Shown one piece after another: positions 20,124 through 30,878 of a DNA stretch of 64,000 bases. A model generated the notes under the pieces. That model ran no database searches. It was not told where the DNA came from and saw nothing but the letters and a program-made list of their open reading frames with translations. The number at the start of each line of letters is the position of its first letter. Position 1 is the stretch's first letter. Position numbers and translations under genes: made by a program. Source of the stretch: Muribaculaceae bacterium. GTDB taxonomy: Bacteria; Bacteroidota; Bacteroidia; Bacteroidales; Muribaculaceae. Where the stretch lies: assembly GCA_022509105.1 (NCBI GenBank), contig JAFLTV010000001.1, forward strand, positions 62,001 to 126,000, in the 5' to 3' direction.

Positions 20124-20972
20124 ATGAAGAATTCTTTAAATCATACTATTAATCTTGCAGGTAGGCTAATTGATTTGTCGACCCCCAAGGTTATGGGAAT
20201 TCTTAACATAACTCCGGATAGTTTTTACGACGGTTCGCGTTATTTGAAGGAAGAGGATATAGAAAAAAGAATTCTTCAGTTGATAAACGACGGAGCAGAT
20301 TTTATAGACATCGGCGGCTGTTCCACCCGACCGGGCTCATATTCTCCTTCTCCGGAAGAGGAATGGTCAAGAATATCTTTGGGGTTGAAATTGCTTTCAG
20401 CAATTAGTCCGGGTTTCCCGGCGAGTGTTGACACTTTCCGTTCTGAAATAACAATAAAAGCTGTAGAATTATATGGCCCCGTGATCATCAATGATATCAG
20501 CGGAGGAAATTTAGACAAAAAAATGTGGGATACAGTGGCTGAGTTGAAAGTGCCTTATGTTTTATCTCACATGAGAGGGGCTCCTGAAAACATGGATTCC
20601 TTTTGTGAATATAAAGATGTTGTGTCTGAAGTGATAACTGAATTGTCTTGGAAACTTAATGAACTTTTCAGGAAGGGAGTTTGTGATGTTATTATTGATC
20701 CGGGATTTGGATTTGCAAAAACAATAGATCAAAATTTCAAAATCCTTGCTGAATTACAAGAGTTTATTAAGATGGATCAGCCTTTATTAGTGGGAGTGTC
20801 AAGAAAATCAATGATTTATAAGACTTTGGGCATCTCTCCGCAAGATTCGCTTTGTGGCACTGTAGCTCTTGACACGGTGGCCTTGATGAAAGGGGCAAAC
20901 ATCTTGAGAGTTCACGATGTAAAGGAGTCTGTGGAAATTGTCAAGTTGGTAAATATTATGAACTCTGTCTAA
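20124..20972 (+). CDS. folP: Dihydropteroate synthase
   Basis: KVMGILNITPDSFYDGSRY; DIGGCSTRPGS; DPGFGFAKT. Start taken at ATG 20124; the track start is a TTG. Confidence 0.95.
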   Translation: MKNSLNHTINLAGRLIDLSTPKVMGILNITPDSFYDGSRYLKEEDIEKRILQLINDGADFIDIGGCSTRPGSYSPSPEEEWSRISLGLKLLSAISPGFPASVDTFRSEITIKAVELYGPVIINDISGGNLDKKMWDTVAELKVPYVLSHMRGAPENMDSFCEYKDVVSEVITELSWKLNELFRKGVCDVIIDPGFGFAKTIDQNFKILAELQEFIKMDQPLLVGVSRKSMIYKTLGISPQDSLCGTVALDTVALMKGANILRVHDVKESVEIVKLVNIMNSV

Positions 20973-20975
20973 ATC

Positions 20976-21749
20976 ATGATTAGTTTCGGAATAAAAGATA
21001 TTATCGATATCCTGATTATAGCAGTCATGCTGTTTTATATCTATAAAATGATGAAAAACAGCGGCACGCTAAGTCTATTTTACGGGGTGTTGATATTTTT
21101 TGTCTTATGGGTGCTTGCCTCGGAAATATTCGATATGCGCCTCACGGGGTCAATCCTGGATAAATTCATGGGGATTGGTCTTATTGTGCTTGTGGTTCTT
21201 TTTCAGGATCAGATCAGAAGGTTTCTCACAGATATAGGTTCCCATGGACGGATGAGGTTCTTGCGAAGAATTTTTAAACATTCCGAAAATGAAAATACGC
21301 GGCGTAAGGATATTTCAGCAGTGGTGTATGCCTGCATGACGATGAGCAAAACAAAAACCGGAGCCTTAATTGTTTTTCAAAATAAAATGCCGTTAAAGGA
21401 ATATGAGGCCACCGGAGATATTATTGATGCAGATGTAAATGTGAGGTTGATAGAAAATATTTTTTTCAAAAATTCCCCTCTTCATGATGGTGCAATGATT
21501 ATTGCCGACAATAAGATTAAATCAGTGGGATGCATTCTTCCGGTTAGCCATGCTATGGATATTCCCAAGACATTGGGGTTAAGACATCGGGCAGCGCTCG
21601 GAATGAGTCAGGCCACAGATGCAATATGCGTGGTGGTGAGTGAAGAAACGGGGAATATTTCAGTTGCAGCAGGAGGAAAATTCAATATTAAACTTAGCGC
21701 TCCTGAGTTAGACCATCTTCTTTCAGAATATTTATCAACTGATAATTAA
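20976..21749 (+). CDS. cdaA: Diadenylate cyclase (CdaA/DacA family)
   Basis: N-terminal TM helices; DisA_N motifs SPLHDGAMII and LGLRHRAALGMSQATDAICVVVSEETG. Confidence 0.95.
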   Translation: MISFGIKDIIDILIIAVMLFYIYKMMKNSGTLSLFYGVLIFFVLWVLASEIFDMRLTGSILDKFMGIGLIVLVVLFQDQIRRFLTDIGSHGRMRFLRRIFKHSENENTRRKDISAVVYACMTMSKTKTGALIVFQNKMPLKEYEATGDIIDADVNVRLIENIFFKNSPLHDGAMIIADNKIKSVGCILPVSHAMDIPKTLGLRHRAALGMSQATDAICVVVSEETGNISVAAGGKFNIKLSAPELDHLLSEYLSTDN

Positions 21750-21797
21750 TGTTGATTTGAGAAATCAGCACTCGCTATTTTGTTTAAAAATGATTGT

Positions 21798-22787
21798 TTA
21801 ATGCGGTTTCCTATATTTGGACTCTGCAATAGTTTCGTCGGTGTCTTCCATAATTGAAAGGTAGGAAGAGAATCTTGAGGGAGCTATTTTGCCGTCTTCA
21901 ACATCTTTTATGACAGCGCAACCCGGTTCACCGATATGAAGGCAATCACTATATTTACATTCTGTTCCACTTTTGAATATCTCAGGGAAATAATGGCTCA
22001 CTTGAGCCTTTTCAAATTCTATTGTTCCGAATCCTTTCACTCCAGGAACGTCAATCACATTTCCTCCCTCCGGCAATTCAATCATTTCGGAAAATGTAGT
22101 TGTATGTGTCCCTGTGTGATGGATGTCAGAAACTTCTCCTGTTTTGAGATTTAGACCGGGAACAAGACAATTTATAATGGAAGATTTCCCGACACCACTG
22201 TTTCCGGCTAACAATGATGTTTTATTTTTTGTGGTTTCCTTTAAATTTTCTATTCCGGTTCCTGTCTTTGTCGATGTGAAAATAACCTTATATCCTATTT
22301 CTTCATAAAGGGTTTTTAGTTCCTGGGCATATTCTGTAATTGCTTCGGTCCAAGTGTCTTGTTTATTGAAAATCAATACCACCGGAATTGAGTAAGCTTC
22401 AGCAGTAGCTAAAAATCTATCAATAAATGTCAGGGGAGTTTCAGGATTAAAAATTGTTGCTACCAGCAAAGCCTGATCTATATTTGCAGCTAAAATATGA
22501 CTCTCTTTTGAGAGGTTGGAGGCTTTCCTTATTATATAATTTTTTCTTTTCTCGATATCTACAATATAATAGGCATCGTCAGAAGCATAATTAATCTTAA
22601 CTCTGTCTCCGACTGCCACGGGATTGGTGGTCCGGATGCCTTTTATTCTGAAATTCCCTTTGATTCTGCAAGGATAAATTTCTCCCGTGTCGGATTTCAC
22701 AAGATAGGAGCTGCCCGTATTCCTGATCACAGTGCCTTCAATCGCAGATTCTGCCTTTATTGTTATTTTCTTTTTCTTTTCACTCAT
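21798..22787 (-). CDS. rsgA: Ribosome small-subunit-dependent GTPase A
   Basis: OB fold plus circularly permuted GTPase: NKQDTW, GNSGVGKSSIINCL, DVPGVKGFG, CKYSDCLHIGEPGCAV. Confidence 0.95.
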   Translation of the reverse strand: MSEKKKKITIKAESAIEGTVIRNTGSSYLVKSDTGEIYPCRIKGNFRIKGIRTTNPVAVGDRVKINYASDDAYYIVDIEKRKNYIIRKASNLSKESHILAANIDQALLVATIFNPETPLTFIDRFLATAEAYSIPVVLIFNKQDTWTEAITEYAQELKTLYEEIGYKVIFTSTKTGTGIENLKETTKNKTSLLAGNSGVGKSSIINCLVPGLNLKTGEVSDIHHTGTHTTTFSEMIELPEGGNVIDVPGVKGFGTIEFEKAQVSHYFPEIFKSGTECKYSDCLHIGEPGCAVIKDVEDGKIAPSRFSSYLSIMEDTDETIAESKYRKPH

Positions 22788-23025
22788 CTCTGCAAAATTA
22801 ATGAAATGATTATATTTTAATGTCTATTTATATAGCTTTTATCCCTTATTTTTGTTCTTTAAATAAGAAAAATGTTGATTATAAGAGTAATTAATAAAAA
22901 AAATCGCATTTTTTTACTACTTTTGCACAAAATTTTTGTTATAATATTAAAGAGGCATACGAACAATTAAGATTAATGACCTCAGTGAAGTAGAAAAAAG
23001 AAGTTTAATAAATAATTTTAATGTT

Positions 23026-23232
23026 ATGAACATTGAATCAATTGGCACCTGGGCCGGAGAAGTTTACCAGGCACTCGAAAAAACAGATACTCACATTCTT
23101 GGATTGAAAGAACTCAAGAAAGCAACAAAGTTGAAAAAAGACGAAATCATGGCAGCTCTCGGTTGGCTCGGTAGAGAAGGCAAAATCGTTATTGCCATGA
23201 ATGACGAAGAAATTGCTGTTAATCTTGTTTAA
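23026..23232 (+). CDS. Winged-helix domain protein (DUF2582-like)
   Basis: 68 aa; MNIESIGTWAGEVYQALEKTD...LKKDEIMAALGWLGREGKI. Confidence 0.75.
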   Translation: MNIESIGTWAGEVYQALEKTDTHILGLKELKKATKLKKDEIMAALGWLGREGKIVIAMNDEEIAVNLV

Positions 23233-23276
23233 AAATAAATAACAGTATATCTTCCAATATTTTATTGGATATGAAT

Positions 23277-23322
23277 CAAAAAAACAGGGTGATCGTTCCT
23301 ACAACGTTCACCCTGTTTTTTT
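23277..23322. terminator. Hairpin terminator
   Basis: aaaaacagggtgatcgtt-cctac-aacgttcaccctgttttttt. Confidence 0.85.
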
Positions 23323-23377
23323 GACTTCATATTAATAGAAGTCATTTATTTTTAAATCCGGTAAAGTTCTTTTATGT

Positions 23378-23818
23378 TTATTTTCTGAAAGGGATGCAAC
23401 AAACAACTCTCACCGGAACAGCTGTTCCTTGATAAATGCCCGGAGTCCATAGCGGCATCTCGGAAATTATTCTGACGGCTTCGTTATTAAGAGAAGTTTC
23501 TACGCCTCGTAACACTTTTATATGGCTGATTTTCCCATCGGGATGGACTATAAAGGAACAAGTGACCCGACCTTGTATGCCGTTTTTATATGCTTCTGCC
23601 GGATATTCTCTTGTTGAATTAATAAAATCAATTAATGAATTTCCTCCGCCGGGGAATTCAGGTTTAATATCCACGTAATCAAATTCATAGACTTCAGTGA
23701 ATTGTTGCATTCCATTTTCCATTTTTCCATTGCTGACTTTGCAGGTCTGGGAATTTGCGGACTGGCTGAAAATGAGTGTCAATAAAATGACGATTGTTGA
23801 TAAATAGCGACTGTTCAT
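23378..23818 (-). CDS. Secreted TonB C-terminal-domain-like protein
   Basis: Signal peptide. PEFPGGGNSLIDFINSTREYPAEAYKNGIQGRVTCSFIVHPDGKISHIKVLRGVETSLNNEAVRII is typical of the Bacteroidetes TonB_C family. Confidence 0.88.
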   Translation of the reverse strand: MNSRYLSTIVILLTLIFSQSANSQTCKVSNGKMENGMQQFTEVYEFDYVDIKPEFPGGGNSLIDFINSTREYPAEAYKNGIQGRVTCSFIVHPDGKISHIKVLRGVETSLNNEAVRIISEMPLWTPGIYQGTAVPVRVVCCIPFRK

Positions 23819-23843
23819 TTAGTTATTGTCTCCAATTGCTATG

Positions 23844-23875
23844 CAAATTTATTTTCATATTAGTTGTTTTGCAAG
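23844..23875 (-). promoter_or_regulatory. Candidate promoter for the TonB_C-like gene
   Basis: Minus strand CTTG-N20-TAAATTTG. Confidence 0.4.
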
Positions 23876-23982
23876 TGTTTGATTTACATAATTTATTTAT
23901 TTAAATATGTTTTACATTTATTCACAGTTCTAATAATCTAATTTATGCTTTTAGCTGTTTTTTAACAATACATTTTATTTGT

Positions 23983-25059
23983 ATGCGTTATATTTTTGTG
24001 GATATTGAGTCCAAAGAATTTTTGAAAGTGAAAAACAGTCTAATTTCCTTTTCTTCAAAAATTATCATCATCTTCGTGCTTTTATTTTTTGGTACATCCC
24101 AAATAAAGGCTGATGGAGGTGATTCGGCTTATGATTTTCTTATCATACCGAGTTCAAGCTATGTCTTTGGTATGGGAGGGGTGAATGTATCTTCAATGCA
24201 AAACGATTTGGATCTTGCCGAGCAGAATCCTGCATTAATAGGACAGGAAAACGACAGGCAGCTCAAACTTGGCTACATGCTCTATTACGGCAATTCTAAT
24301 TTTGCGGGAGCACGATTTGGCATGAATGCGGGAAGGCACGGAGCCTGGGCTGCAGGTATCAGATATCTAAACTACGGAAATTTTAAAGGTTATGAATCCG
24401 ATGGTTCCTATTCCGGAGATTTTTCAGCGCAGGATATTGTAATTGAAGGAACCTATTCTCATGATTTCACTTATCGTCTGCGTGGGGGTATAAATGTAAA
24501 AATGGCTTACAGTTCCTATGAAAGATATTCCGCATTTGCCTTGGCAGCCGATTTAGGTATTTGTTATTATGATGACGACCATGATCTTTCTTTCGGTCTT
24601 GTTCTAAAAAATATGGGAGGCCAATTGAAAAGATTCGAAGATAAATACGACCATCTGCCATTTGATATTCAGATGGGTATCACAAAAGGACTCGGCACAT
24701 CTTTCTCGTTTTCTATAACCGCTTTTCATCTAACTAAATGGAGACTTCCTTATTATTATCATTCCGATGGGGAAGAGGTATTGAAAAAAGACCCCGGATT
24801 CTTTAAAAACTTTTTCCGCCATTTAATCTTCGGAATTGAATACAACCCAAGCGATAAGTTTTATATCGACCTTGCCTATAATTATAAAACGCAAAGCGAT
24901 AACAGCTCTTATCAGAGAAATTTCTTCTCAGGTTTCTCTTTGGGAGGTGGAATTCGGGTAAAAGCTTTTTCAGTCGGACTTGGTTATGCCTTGCCTCATA
25001 AAGGAGCATCTACATTACTGTTAAATCTTGGAATGGACATTTCAGATTTAATGCAATGA
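23983..25059 (+). CDS. porQ: Type IX secretion system protein PorQ
   Basis: SAYDFLIIPSSSYVFGMGGVNVSSMQNDLDLAEQNPALIG and outer-membrane beta-strand pattern. The true start may lie downstream of 23983. Confidence 0.85.
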   Translation: MRYIFVDIESKEFLKVKNSLISFSSKIIIIFVLLFFGTSQIKADGGDSAYDFLIIPSSSYVFGMGGVNVSSMQNDLDLAEQNPALIGQENDRQLKLGYMLYYGNSNFAGARFGMNAGRHGAWAAGIRYLNYGNFKGYESDGSYSGDFSAQDIVIEGTYSHDFTYRLRGGINVKMAYSSYERYSAFALAADLGICYYDDDHDLSFGLVLKNMGGQLKRFEDKYDHLPFDIQMGITKGLGTSFSFSITAFHLTKWRLPYYYHSDGEEVLKKDPGFFKNFFRHLIFGIEYNPSDKFYIDLAYNYKTQSDNSSYQRNFFSGFSLGGGIRVKAFSVGLGYALPHKGASTLLLNLGMDISDLMQ

Positions 25060-25135
25060 CTCCCATTCATTTATTAAGATATAAAGCGTATAATAGGTAA
25101 AACAAAGAGAAAGAAAGGGAAGAGAATCCCCTGAT

Positions 25136-25165
25136 TTTGTATATTCCAAAAAAAAATGTAAATTT
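25136..25165 (+). promoter_or_regulatory. Promoter for rplS
   Basis: TTTG-N18-TAAATTTG. Confidence 0.55.
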
Positions 25166-25242
25166 GCAGTTGGAAATCTTCAATCTCTGGCATGATAAAG
25201 AGGCTTGCTAAATTGAAGATATTAAAACAATATAAAAAAATT

Positions 25243-25608
25243 ATGGATTTAATTAAAGTTGTAGAAGAAGCATTTGCGACTCCTAAAAAGAAATTTGACG
25301 ACTTCGGTCCCGGCGACACTGTAAATGTGGCTTACCGCATTAAAGAAGGTAACAAAGAAAGAATCCAGCAGTATCGTGGTGTGGTTATCAAAATCAACGG
25401 TAGCGAAGACAAAAAAAGATTCACAGTACGCAAAATATCAGACGGCGTAGGTGTTGAAAGAATTTTCCCGATGGATTCTCCGTTTATTGAATCTGTTACA
25501 GTTACAAAATACGGTAAAGTTCGTCGTGCAAAACTTTATTACCTCAGAAAACTCACAGGTAAGAAAGCGAGAATTAAAGAACGTCGCGTTAAGAAAGCTG
25601 AAGCTTAA
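25243..25608 (+). CDS. rplS: 50S ribosomal protein L19
   Basis: [29 protein letters not shown]. Start likely ATG 25243 ([11 protein letters not shown]) rather than 25192. Confidence 0.97.
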   Translation: MDLIKVVEEAFATPKKKFDDFGPGDTVNVAYRIKEGNKERIQQYRGVVIKINGSEDKKRFTVRKISDGVGVERIFPMDSPFIESVTVTKYGKVRRAKLYYLRKLTGKKARIKERRVKKAEA

Positions 25609-25628
25609 TATCTGTTCGCGACAATAAA

Positions 25629-25668
25629 AAATATACCCTGTTCAAGTAAGGACGGGGTATTTTAATAA
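25629..25668. terminator. rplS terminator
   Basis: aaatataccctgttcaagtaaggacggggtatttt. Confidence 0.65.
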
Positions 25669-25688
25669 AAACATAAACCCTTATATTT

Positions 25689-27197
25689 ATGTCTCAAAAA
25701 GCGCTCTTAATTATTCTTGACGGTTATGGCATCGGAAGCCACGGCAAGGAAGATGCCATATATAATACTCCCACTCCATATATGGATAAACTCATGGCAG
25801 AATATCCACATTCCGAATTGCAGGCAAGTGGTGAAAATGTTGGTTTGCCCGACGGTCAGATGGGGAACTCGGAAGTGGGTCATTTAAATATCGGAGCCGG
25901 CAGAGTGGTATATCAGGATCTTGTGAAAATAAACAGGGCTATTGCCGACGGTTCTTTCGCTAAAAATCCTGAAGTGAGATCTGCATTTGAATATGCTAAA
26001 AATCATAATGTGCCTATCCACTTCATGGGTCTTGCATCAGCAGGAGGAGTGCATTCAAGCCTCGATCATCTTTATGCACTTTGCGACACAGCTAAGACTT
26101 ACGGACTATCCAAAGTTTTCTTGCATTGCTTTATGGATGGAAGAGACACCGACCCGAAAAGCGGTGCCGGTTTCTTGCGCGAAATAAAGGATCATTGTGA
26201 TAAATCTGCCGGAGTGATTGCTTCGGTTGTGGGCAGATACTATGCCATGGACCGCGACAAGCGTTGGGAACGCCTGAAAGAGGCTTATAATATGCTTGTT
26301 TATGGTGAAGGCAAGAAAACAGATAATGTCATTGAGGCTGTTGAAGAATCCTACAAAGAAGGAGTTACGGATGAATTCCTCAAGCCATTTGTCAATGACG
26401 AGGTCGACGGCAGAATAGGAGCCGGTCATGTCGTGATTTTCTTCAATTATAGAAACGACCGTGCAAAGGAAATGACGATTGTTCTCACCCAACATTCTGA
26501 AGACGGCATGAATCCTATTCCTGATCTGCAATATTATTGTATGACTCCTTATGACGATTCTTTTAAAGGAGTTCATATACTTTTTGCAAAATCAGACGTG
26601 CCCAACACTCTTTCGGAATATCTTTCTTCACAAAACAAGAAACAGTTGCATATCGCTGAAACAGAAAAATATGCACATGTCACTTTCTTCTTCAATGGAG
26701 GCCGTGAGAAACCGTTTGAAGGTGAGGAACGCATTTTGGTGCCTTCTCCGAAAGTTGCGACTTACGACCTGCAGCCTGAAATGAGTGCTCCGGAAGTGAC
26801 TGAAAAACTCGTAGAAGCTATCGATTCGGAAAAATATGACTTTATCGTAGTTAATTTTGCTAACGGTGATATGGTGGGACACACCGGAGTCTATTCAGCA
26901 GTGCAAAAAGCTATAGCAACTTTAGATACATGTGTTGAAAAAGTAGTTGAAGCTGCCAAAAATCACGGTTACGGCACAATCATTATTGCCGACCATGGAA
27001 ATGCCGACTTTGTAGTGAATGCTGATGGAAGTCCAAACACTGCCCATTCTTTAAATCCAGTGCCTTTCATATATGTTGGCAATAAAAATGCGAAGGTGGA
27101 AAATGGTCGTCTTGCCGATGTTGCACCTTCAATCCTACATATCATGGGCCTTCCGCAGCCTTCCGATATGGATGGTCATGATCTTATCTCAGATTAA
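25689..27197 (+). CDS. gpmI: 2,3-bisphosphoglycerate-independent phosphoglycerate mutase
   Basis: [49 protein letters not shown]. Confidence 0.98.
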   Translation: MSQKALLIILDGYGIGSHGKEDAIYNTPTPYMDKLMAEYPHSELQASGENVGLPDGQMGNSEVGHLNIGAGRVVYQDLVKINRAIADGSFAKNPEVRSAFEYAKNHNVPIHFMGLASAGGVHSSLDHLYALCDTAKTYGLSKVFLHCFMDGRDTDPKSGAGFLREIKDHCDKSAGVIASVVGRYYAMDRDKRWERLKEAYNMLVYGEGKKTDNVIEAVEESYKEGVTDEFLKPFVNDEVDGRIGAGHVVIFFNYRNDRAKEMTIVLTQHSEDGMNPIPDLQYYCMTPYDDSFKGVHILFAKSDVPNTLSEYLSSQNKKQLHIAETEKYAHVTFFFNGGREKPFEGEERILVPSPKVATYDLQPEMSAPEVTEKLVEAIDSEKYDFIVVNFANGDMVGHTGVYSAVQKAIATLDTCVEKVVEAAKNHGYGTIIIADHGNADFVVNADGSPNTAHSLNPVPFIYVGNKNAKVENGRLADVAPSILHIMGLPQPSDMDGHDLISD

Positions 27198-27215
27198 ATA
27201 ATTTTATAATTATTC

Positions 27216-28817
27216 ATGTTAATGGATAACTATAACTTTAAGAAGTTACTGCTCCCATTTTTGGGAGCAGCAGCTTTTTGTTTGGCAGGGAGTGCTGAAA
27301 AATTAGTTATTCTTCACACTAACGACACTCATTCTTCCATTGAACCCTTTGCAGATGGCACGAGTGGCATTCTGCAACGCAAAGCAATTCTGGATTCCGT
27401 AAGAAAAGTAGAGAAAAACGTTATAACCGTTGATGCAGGAGATGTTGTTCAAGGTTCATTATATTTCAAGTATTTTAACGGTGACGTGGAATATCCTCTT
27501 ATGAATATGAGCGGATATGATATTAGAATATTAGGAAACCATGAATTCGACAATGGAATGGAATCCTTAGCAAATTATTATAAGAAAGTGGAAGGAGAGG
27601 CTCTTTCTGCAAATTATGATTTCTCGGGCACTACATTGGATGGGATTTTCAAACCTTTTACAATCAAGGAAATTGATGGCAGGAAAATAGGTTTTATCGG
27701 AGCAAATATTGACCCGGCAAGCATAATCTCTACAAAAAATATAGATGTCAATTTTAAAGAAGTCATTCCAACCATAAATCAGTGGGCTTCTTATCTTAAA
27801 AATGAAGAGAAATGCGATCTTGTCGTGGTTGTGTCGCATATTGGATATGAAAAAATCAATGATAAAACCACAGATGTAGAGTTGGCGCAGTCAAGTGAAA
27901 ATATAGACTTGATTATTGGAGGGCACACTCATACTTTGATAGATCCCCAACATCCGGAAATCAATTCTTCTTTGATTAATAATTCCAAGGGGCAACCGGT
28001 GAGAGTTGTTCAGGCAGGCAAATATGGAAAATATATCGGTAAATTAACGATAGATCTTGATAATCTTCCTTTAGCGGGAGGTGAACAAATAGATTATGAG
28101 TTAATTCCTGTCACAAATCGTTTCTCGCCTGATCAATTGGATGCTCGAATGATTGAATTCATTAAACCATATCAGGAAGCTGTAGATTCTGTCAACAATG
28201 TTATTATAGCTTATTGTTCCCAAGATTTAAAGAAGGAAAGAACAGGAGGTTTGCCGAATCTCACTGCAGATATCACTTTCCAATACGGACGTGAGGTGGT
28301 TGATTCATTGCGTAAAGAGGGAATAGATTTGCCAAACGTAGATTTGTCTATTATGAATGTCGGTGGAATAAGACTCGATATGCCAAAAGGAAAAATTACT
28401 GAAGGGCAGATACTTTCCACTTATCCTTTCACAAATCTTTTTATGCTTATTTCAATAAAAGGAAAAGATATAATTGAAGCAATGCGTGTCAGTGCTTTGA
28501 AGGGAGGGGAGGCAATCAGTAGCAATATGAGGGTTATCACGGATAAAGATGGCAATCTTAAGAAAGTTATAATCGATGGTAAGGAAATGGATCCTGATAA
28601 AGAATATGTTGTGGCCACAATCGATTATATTGCAGAAGGTAATGATGATCTCGTAAGCATGGCAAATCATAAAAAATTGTTTGTCAGTGATGATGAGATT
28701 AGTGTGCCGATTCTTCATTGGATAAAAACTCAAAACGCATTAGGTCTTGAGATAGACCCGGATATGAGACCGCGTTTTGTAATTGATATCGCAGACGTGT
28801 CAACCGAAAATAATTGA
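27216..28817 (+). CDS. Secreted 5'-nucleotidase / metallophosphatase
   Basis: ILHTNDTHSSIEPF; LGNHEFDNG; VVVSHIGYE; IIGGHTHTL; 5'-nucleotidase C-terminal domain. Start 27216 or 27222. Confidence 0.93.
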   Translation: MLMDNYNFKKLLLPFLGAAAFCLAGSAEKLVILHTNDTHSSIEPFADGTSGILQRKAILDSVRKVEKNVITVDAGDVVQGSLYFKYFNGDVEYPLMNMSGYDIRILGNHEFDNGMESLANYYKKVEGEALSANYDFSGTTLDGIFKPFTIKEIDGRKIGFIGANIDPASIISTKNIDVNFKEVIPTINQWASYLKNEEKCDLVVVVSHIGYEKINDKTTDVELAQSSENIDLIIGGHTHTLIDPQHPEINSSLINNSKGQPVRVVQAGKYGKYIGKLTIDLDNLPLAGGEQIDYELIPVTNRFSPDQLDARMIEFIKPYQEAVDSVNNVIIAYCSQDLKKERTGGLPNLTADITFQYGREVVDSLRKEGIDLPNVDLSIMNVGGIRLDMPKGKITEGQILSTYPFTNLFMLISIKGKDIIEAMRVSALKGGEAISSNMRVITDKDGNLKKVIIDGKEMDPDKEYVVATIDYIAEGNDDLVSMANHKKLFVSDDEISVPILHWIKTQNALGLEIDPDMRPRFVIDIADVSTENN

Positions 28818-28824
28818 TTTAAAC

Positions 28825-30021
28825 ATGAGATTCTTTTGGCTATTTTTATTTCCTTTATTATTAGCAGCCGGAGGGTGTAAAAAATCTACCTCCGATAAGG
28901 AAACTGTGCAGGAAGAATCTTTTGATAAATTGACTGATATCACAAATAGAGCTCAACAATATGCAGATTCTGTCTTTGAAACTCTATCCTTAGAAGAGAA
29001 AATAGGACAGACCTTCATGCCTTCAATTAATACGTCTTCCACACCATATAACATGGCCTATTATCAGAAGCTGATTGATGATTATCATGTCGGAGGAATT
29101 GTCTTGGCAAAGGGAGATGTGGAATCTGCCAAAAAAATCGCGGAAATAGGGAGGCAGGCAAAAGTGCCTCTGTTCATTTCAATTGATGCTGAATGGGGAT
29201 TAGGAATGAGGCTTGCCGATGCTCAAGTTTTTCCAATGAATGGAAAAATACGTAAAGATGCTGAGGAATCCTTATTATTTGACTATGGGCGTGAAGTTGG
29301 TCGTGAATGTAGAACTTATGGTATCAATATGGTTTTAGGACCGGTTGTTGATGTTGTTGAATCAAGACGCGGTGTTATCGGTTCCCGTTCATTCGGTGGC
29401 GATGTGAAGACTGTATCAAATATGGGAGTGGCTTATGCCAAAGGTCTGGAATCTATTGGCGTAATTAGTGTTGCAAAACATTTTCCGGGTCAGGGGAGCT
29501 CTATAACGGATAGCCATCGGGGCACAGCGCCCGTATATCGCAATATCACCGCGCTTGACAGTATCGATTTCCTTCCTTTTAAAATGTTTATTAAATCAGG
29601 GCTAACAGGGGTCATGGCAGGTCATATTCAGCTTTTAGCAGTGAATCCTGATGGACTTCCTGCCACTGTCTCTCCCGATATTCTAACTACTTTGCTGCGC
29701 GATGAAATGGGATTTAAAGGCTTGGTTATTACCGATGCTTTCTCCATGGGAGGAGCGCATGGATATTCTGCCTATCAAGCTTTGGAAGCCGGAGCTGATA
29801 TAGTATTATGCCCGCTTAATATGGAAAAGGAGATTGGCAAAGTCATTGATAAAGTGAATGAAGGGGAGTTGGATATGACGCTTATAGACGACAGATGCCG
29901 AAGAATTCTATTTATAAAGGCTTTATTCGGATTGTGGAATCCGGAGAATAATGAAAAGGAAGTTGAAGATTATTATCTTGAACGCGAGAAATTGATTCGT
30001 GACCTTCAATTTGCAGAGTAA
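28825..30021 (+). CDS. Glycoside hydrolase family 3 lipoprotein (beta-N-acetylglucosaminidase-like)
   Basis: Lipobox LLLAAGGC; KHFPGQGSSITDSHRGTAP; LVITDAFSMGGAHGY. ATG 28825 chosen because it gives the lipoprotein signal. Confidence 0.88.
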   Translation: MRFFWLFLFPLLLAAGGCKKSTSDKETVQEESFDKLTDITNRAQQYADSVFETLSLEEKIGQTFMPSINTSSTPYNMAYYQKLIDDYHVGGIVLAKGDVESAKKIAEIGRQAKVPLFISIDAEWGLGMRLADAQVFPMNGKIRKDAEESLLFDYGREVGRECRTYGINMVLGPVVDVVESRRGVIGSRSFGGDVKTVSNMGVAYAKGLESIGVISVAKHFPGQGSSITDSHRGTAPVYRNITALDSIDFLPFKMFIKSGLTGVMAGHIQLLAVNPDGLPATVSPDILTTLLRDEMGFKGLVITDAFSMGGAHGYSAYQALEAGADIVLCPLNMEKEIGKVIDKVNEGELDMTLIDDRCRRILFIKALFGLWNPENNEKEVEDYYLEREKLIRDLQFAE

Positions 30022-30131
30022 TAGCTAAATTCCCGTCATTTATTTATAAGGTTAAAATATTAATGCTGTATTTGTCAGGATTAAATGTTGTCTTAAAGAA
30101 AAATTTTTAATCTTTTCTTTGAAGCCAATTT

Positions 30132-30866
30132 TTATAATTTCATGCTGTCTTGATAACTGAAGAATCCGTTGGCAGTCACTATCACATGATCAAGAAACCT
30201 TAAATTCATAAAATTACAAGCTGTTTTCAATTCCTGAGTAAGTTTGTCATCTTGGGGACTCGATACTTTACTTCCGGACGGATGATTATGACAAAGAATT
30301 AATCCGTCGGCATTTTCCAGCAAAGCATGCTTTATGGCAACTTTCAAATCAAAAAGGGAAGCAGTGCTTGTGCCGGAAGTCATCTTCAATTCTTTAATTA
30401 TCTGATTTCGCCGATTCAGATACAAAACCCATATCTCCTCATGATCAATATTTCCAATCGTGTGTCGCATTCTCTCATAGATCTGATTAGAATGTCTAAT
30501 GGGTTCCTCTTCCGGGATCTCCTCCTTGCAATATCTTTTTATAAGTTCTAAGGCAGCCTCTACCTGAATGCATTTTGTCATCCCGATTCCTTTAAGATCC
30601 ATCAGTTCTTTTCTTGTTCGTCTTTCCAAACGATGAAGCGAACCTTTATTCATCTTCATCAAATCCCGACATAAATCTGTTATAGGATAGCCGGGAGTGC
30701 CTGTGCGAAGAATCAAAGCCCACAATTCCGGAATGCTCAACACTCTACAACCATATTTTTCAGCTTTCTCCCGAGGCTGTTCATCTGCATCCATTTCCTT
30801 AACAGTTCGAACTGTTTTCTCCGGAATCGCATAATCTCTGTGGGTAATATCAGTTTCTTCCTGCAT
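30132..30866 (-). CDS. radC: RadC family (MPN/JAB) protein
   Basis: GLILCHNHPSGSKVSSPQDDKLTQ; LMDLKGIGMTKCIQVEAALEL. Confidence 0.95.
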   Translation of the reverse strand: MQEETDITHRDYAIPEKTVRTVKEMDADEQPREKAEKYGCRVLSIPELWALILRTGTPGYPITDLCRDLMKMNKGSLHRLERRTRKELMDLKGIGMTKCIQVEAALELIKRYCKEEIPEEEPIRHSNQIYERMRHTIGNIDHEEIWVLYLNRRNQIIKELKMTSGTSTASLFDLKVAIKHALLENADGLILCHNHPSGSKVSSPQDDKLTQELKTACNFMNLRFLDHVIVTANGFFSYQDSMKL

Positions 30867-30878
30867 TCTCTATTTCTG

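Noticed and set aside
21752-21790. Hairpin after cdaA (tgttgatttgagaaatcagca) as terminator
   Set aside because: Short stem with one mismatch/GU pair and no adjacent T-run; too weak to call.
30132-30866. RadC as marker of a mobile or defence island
   Set aside because: Neighbours (GH3, GT2, EF-P) are ordinary chromosomal genes; no integrase, tRNA or repeats.
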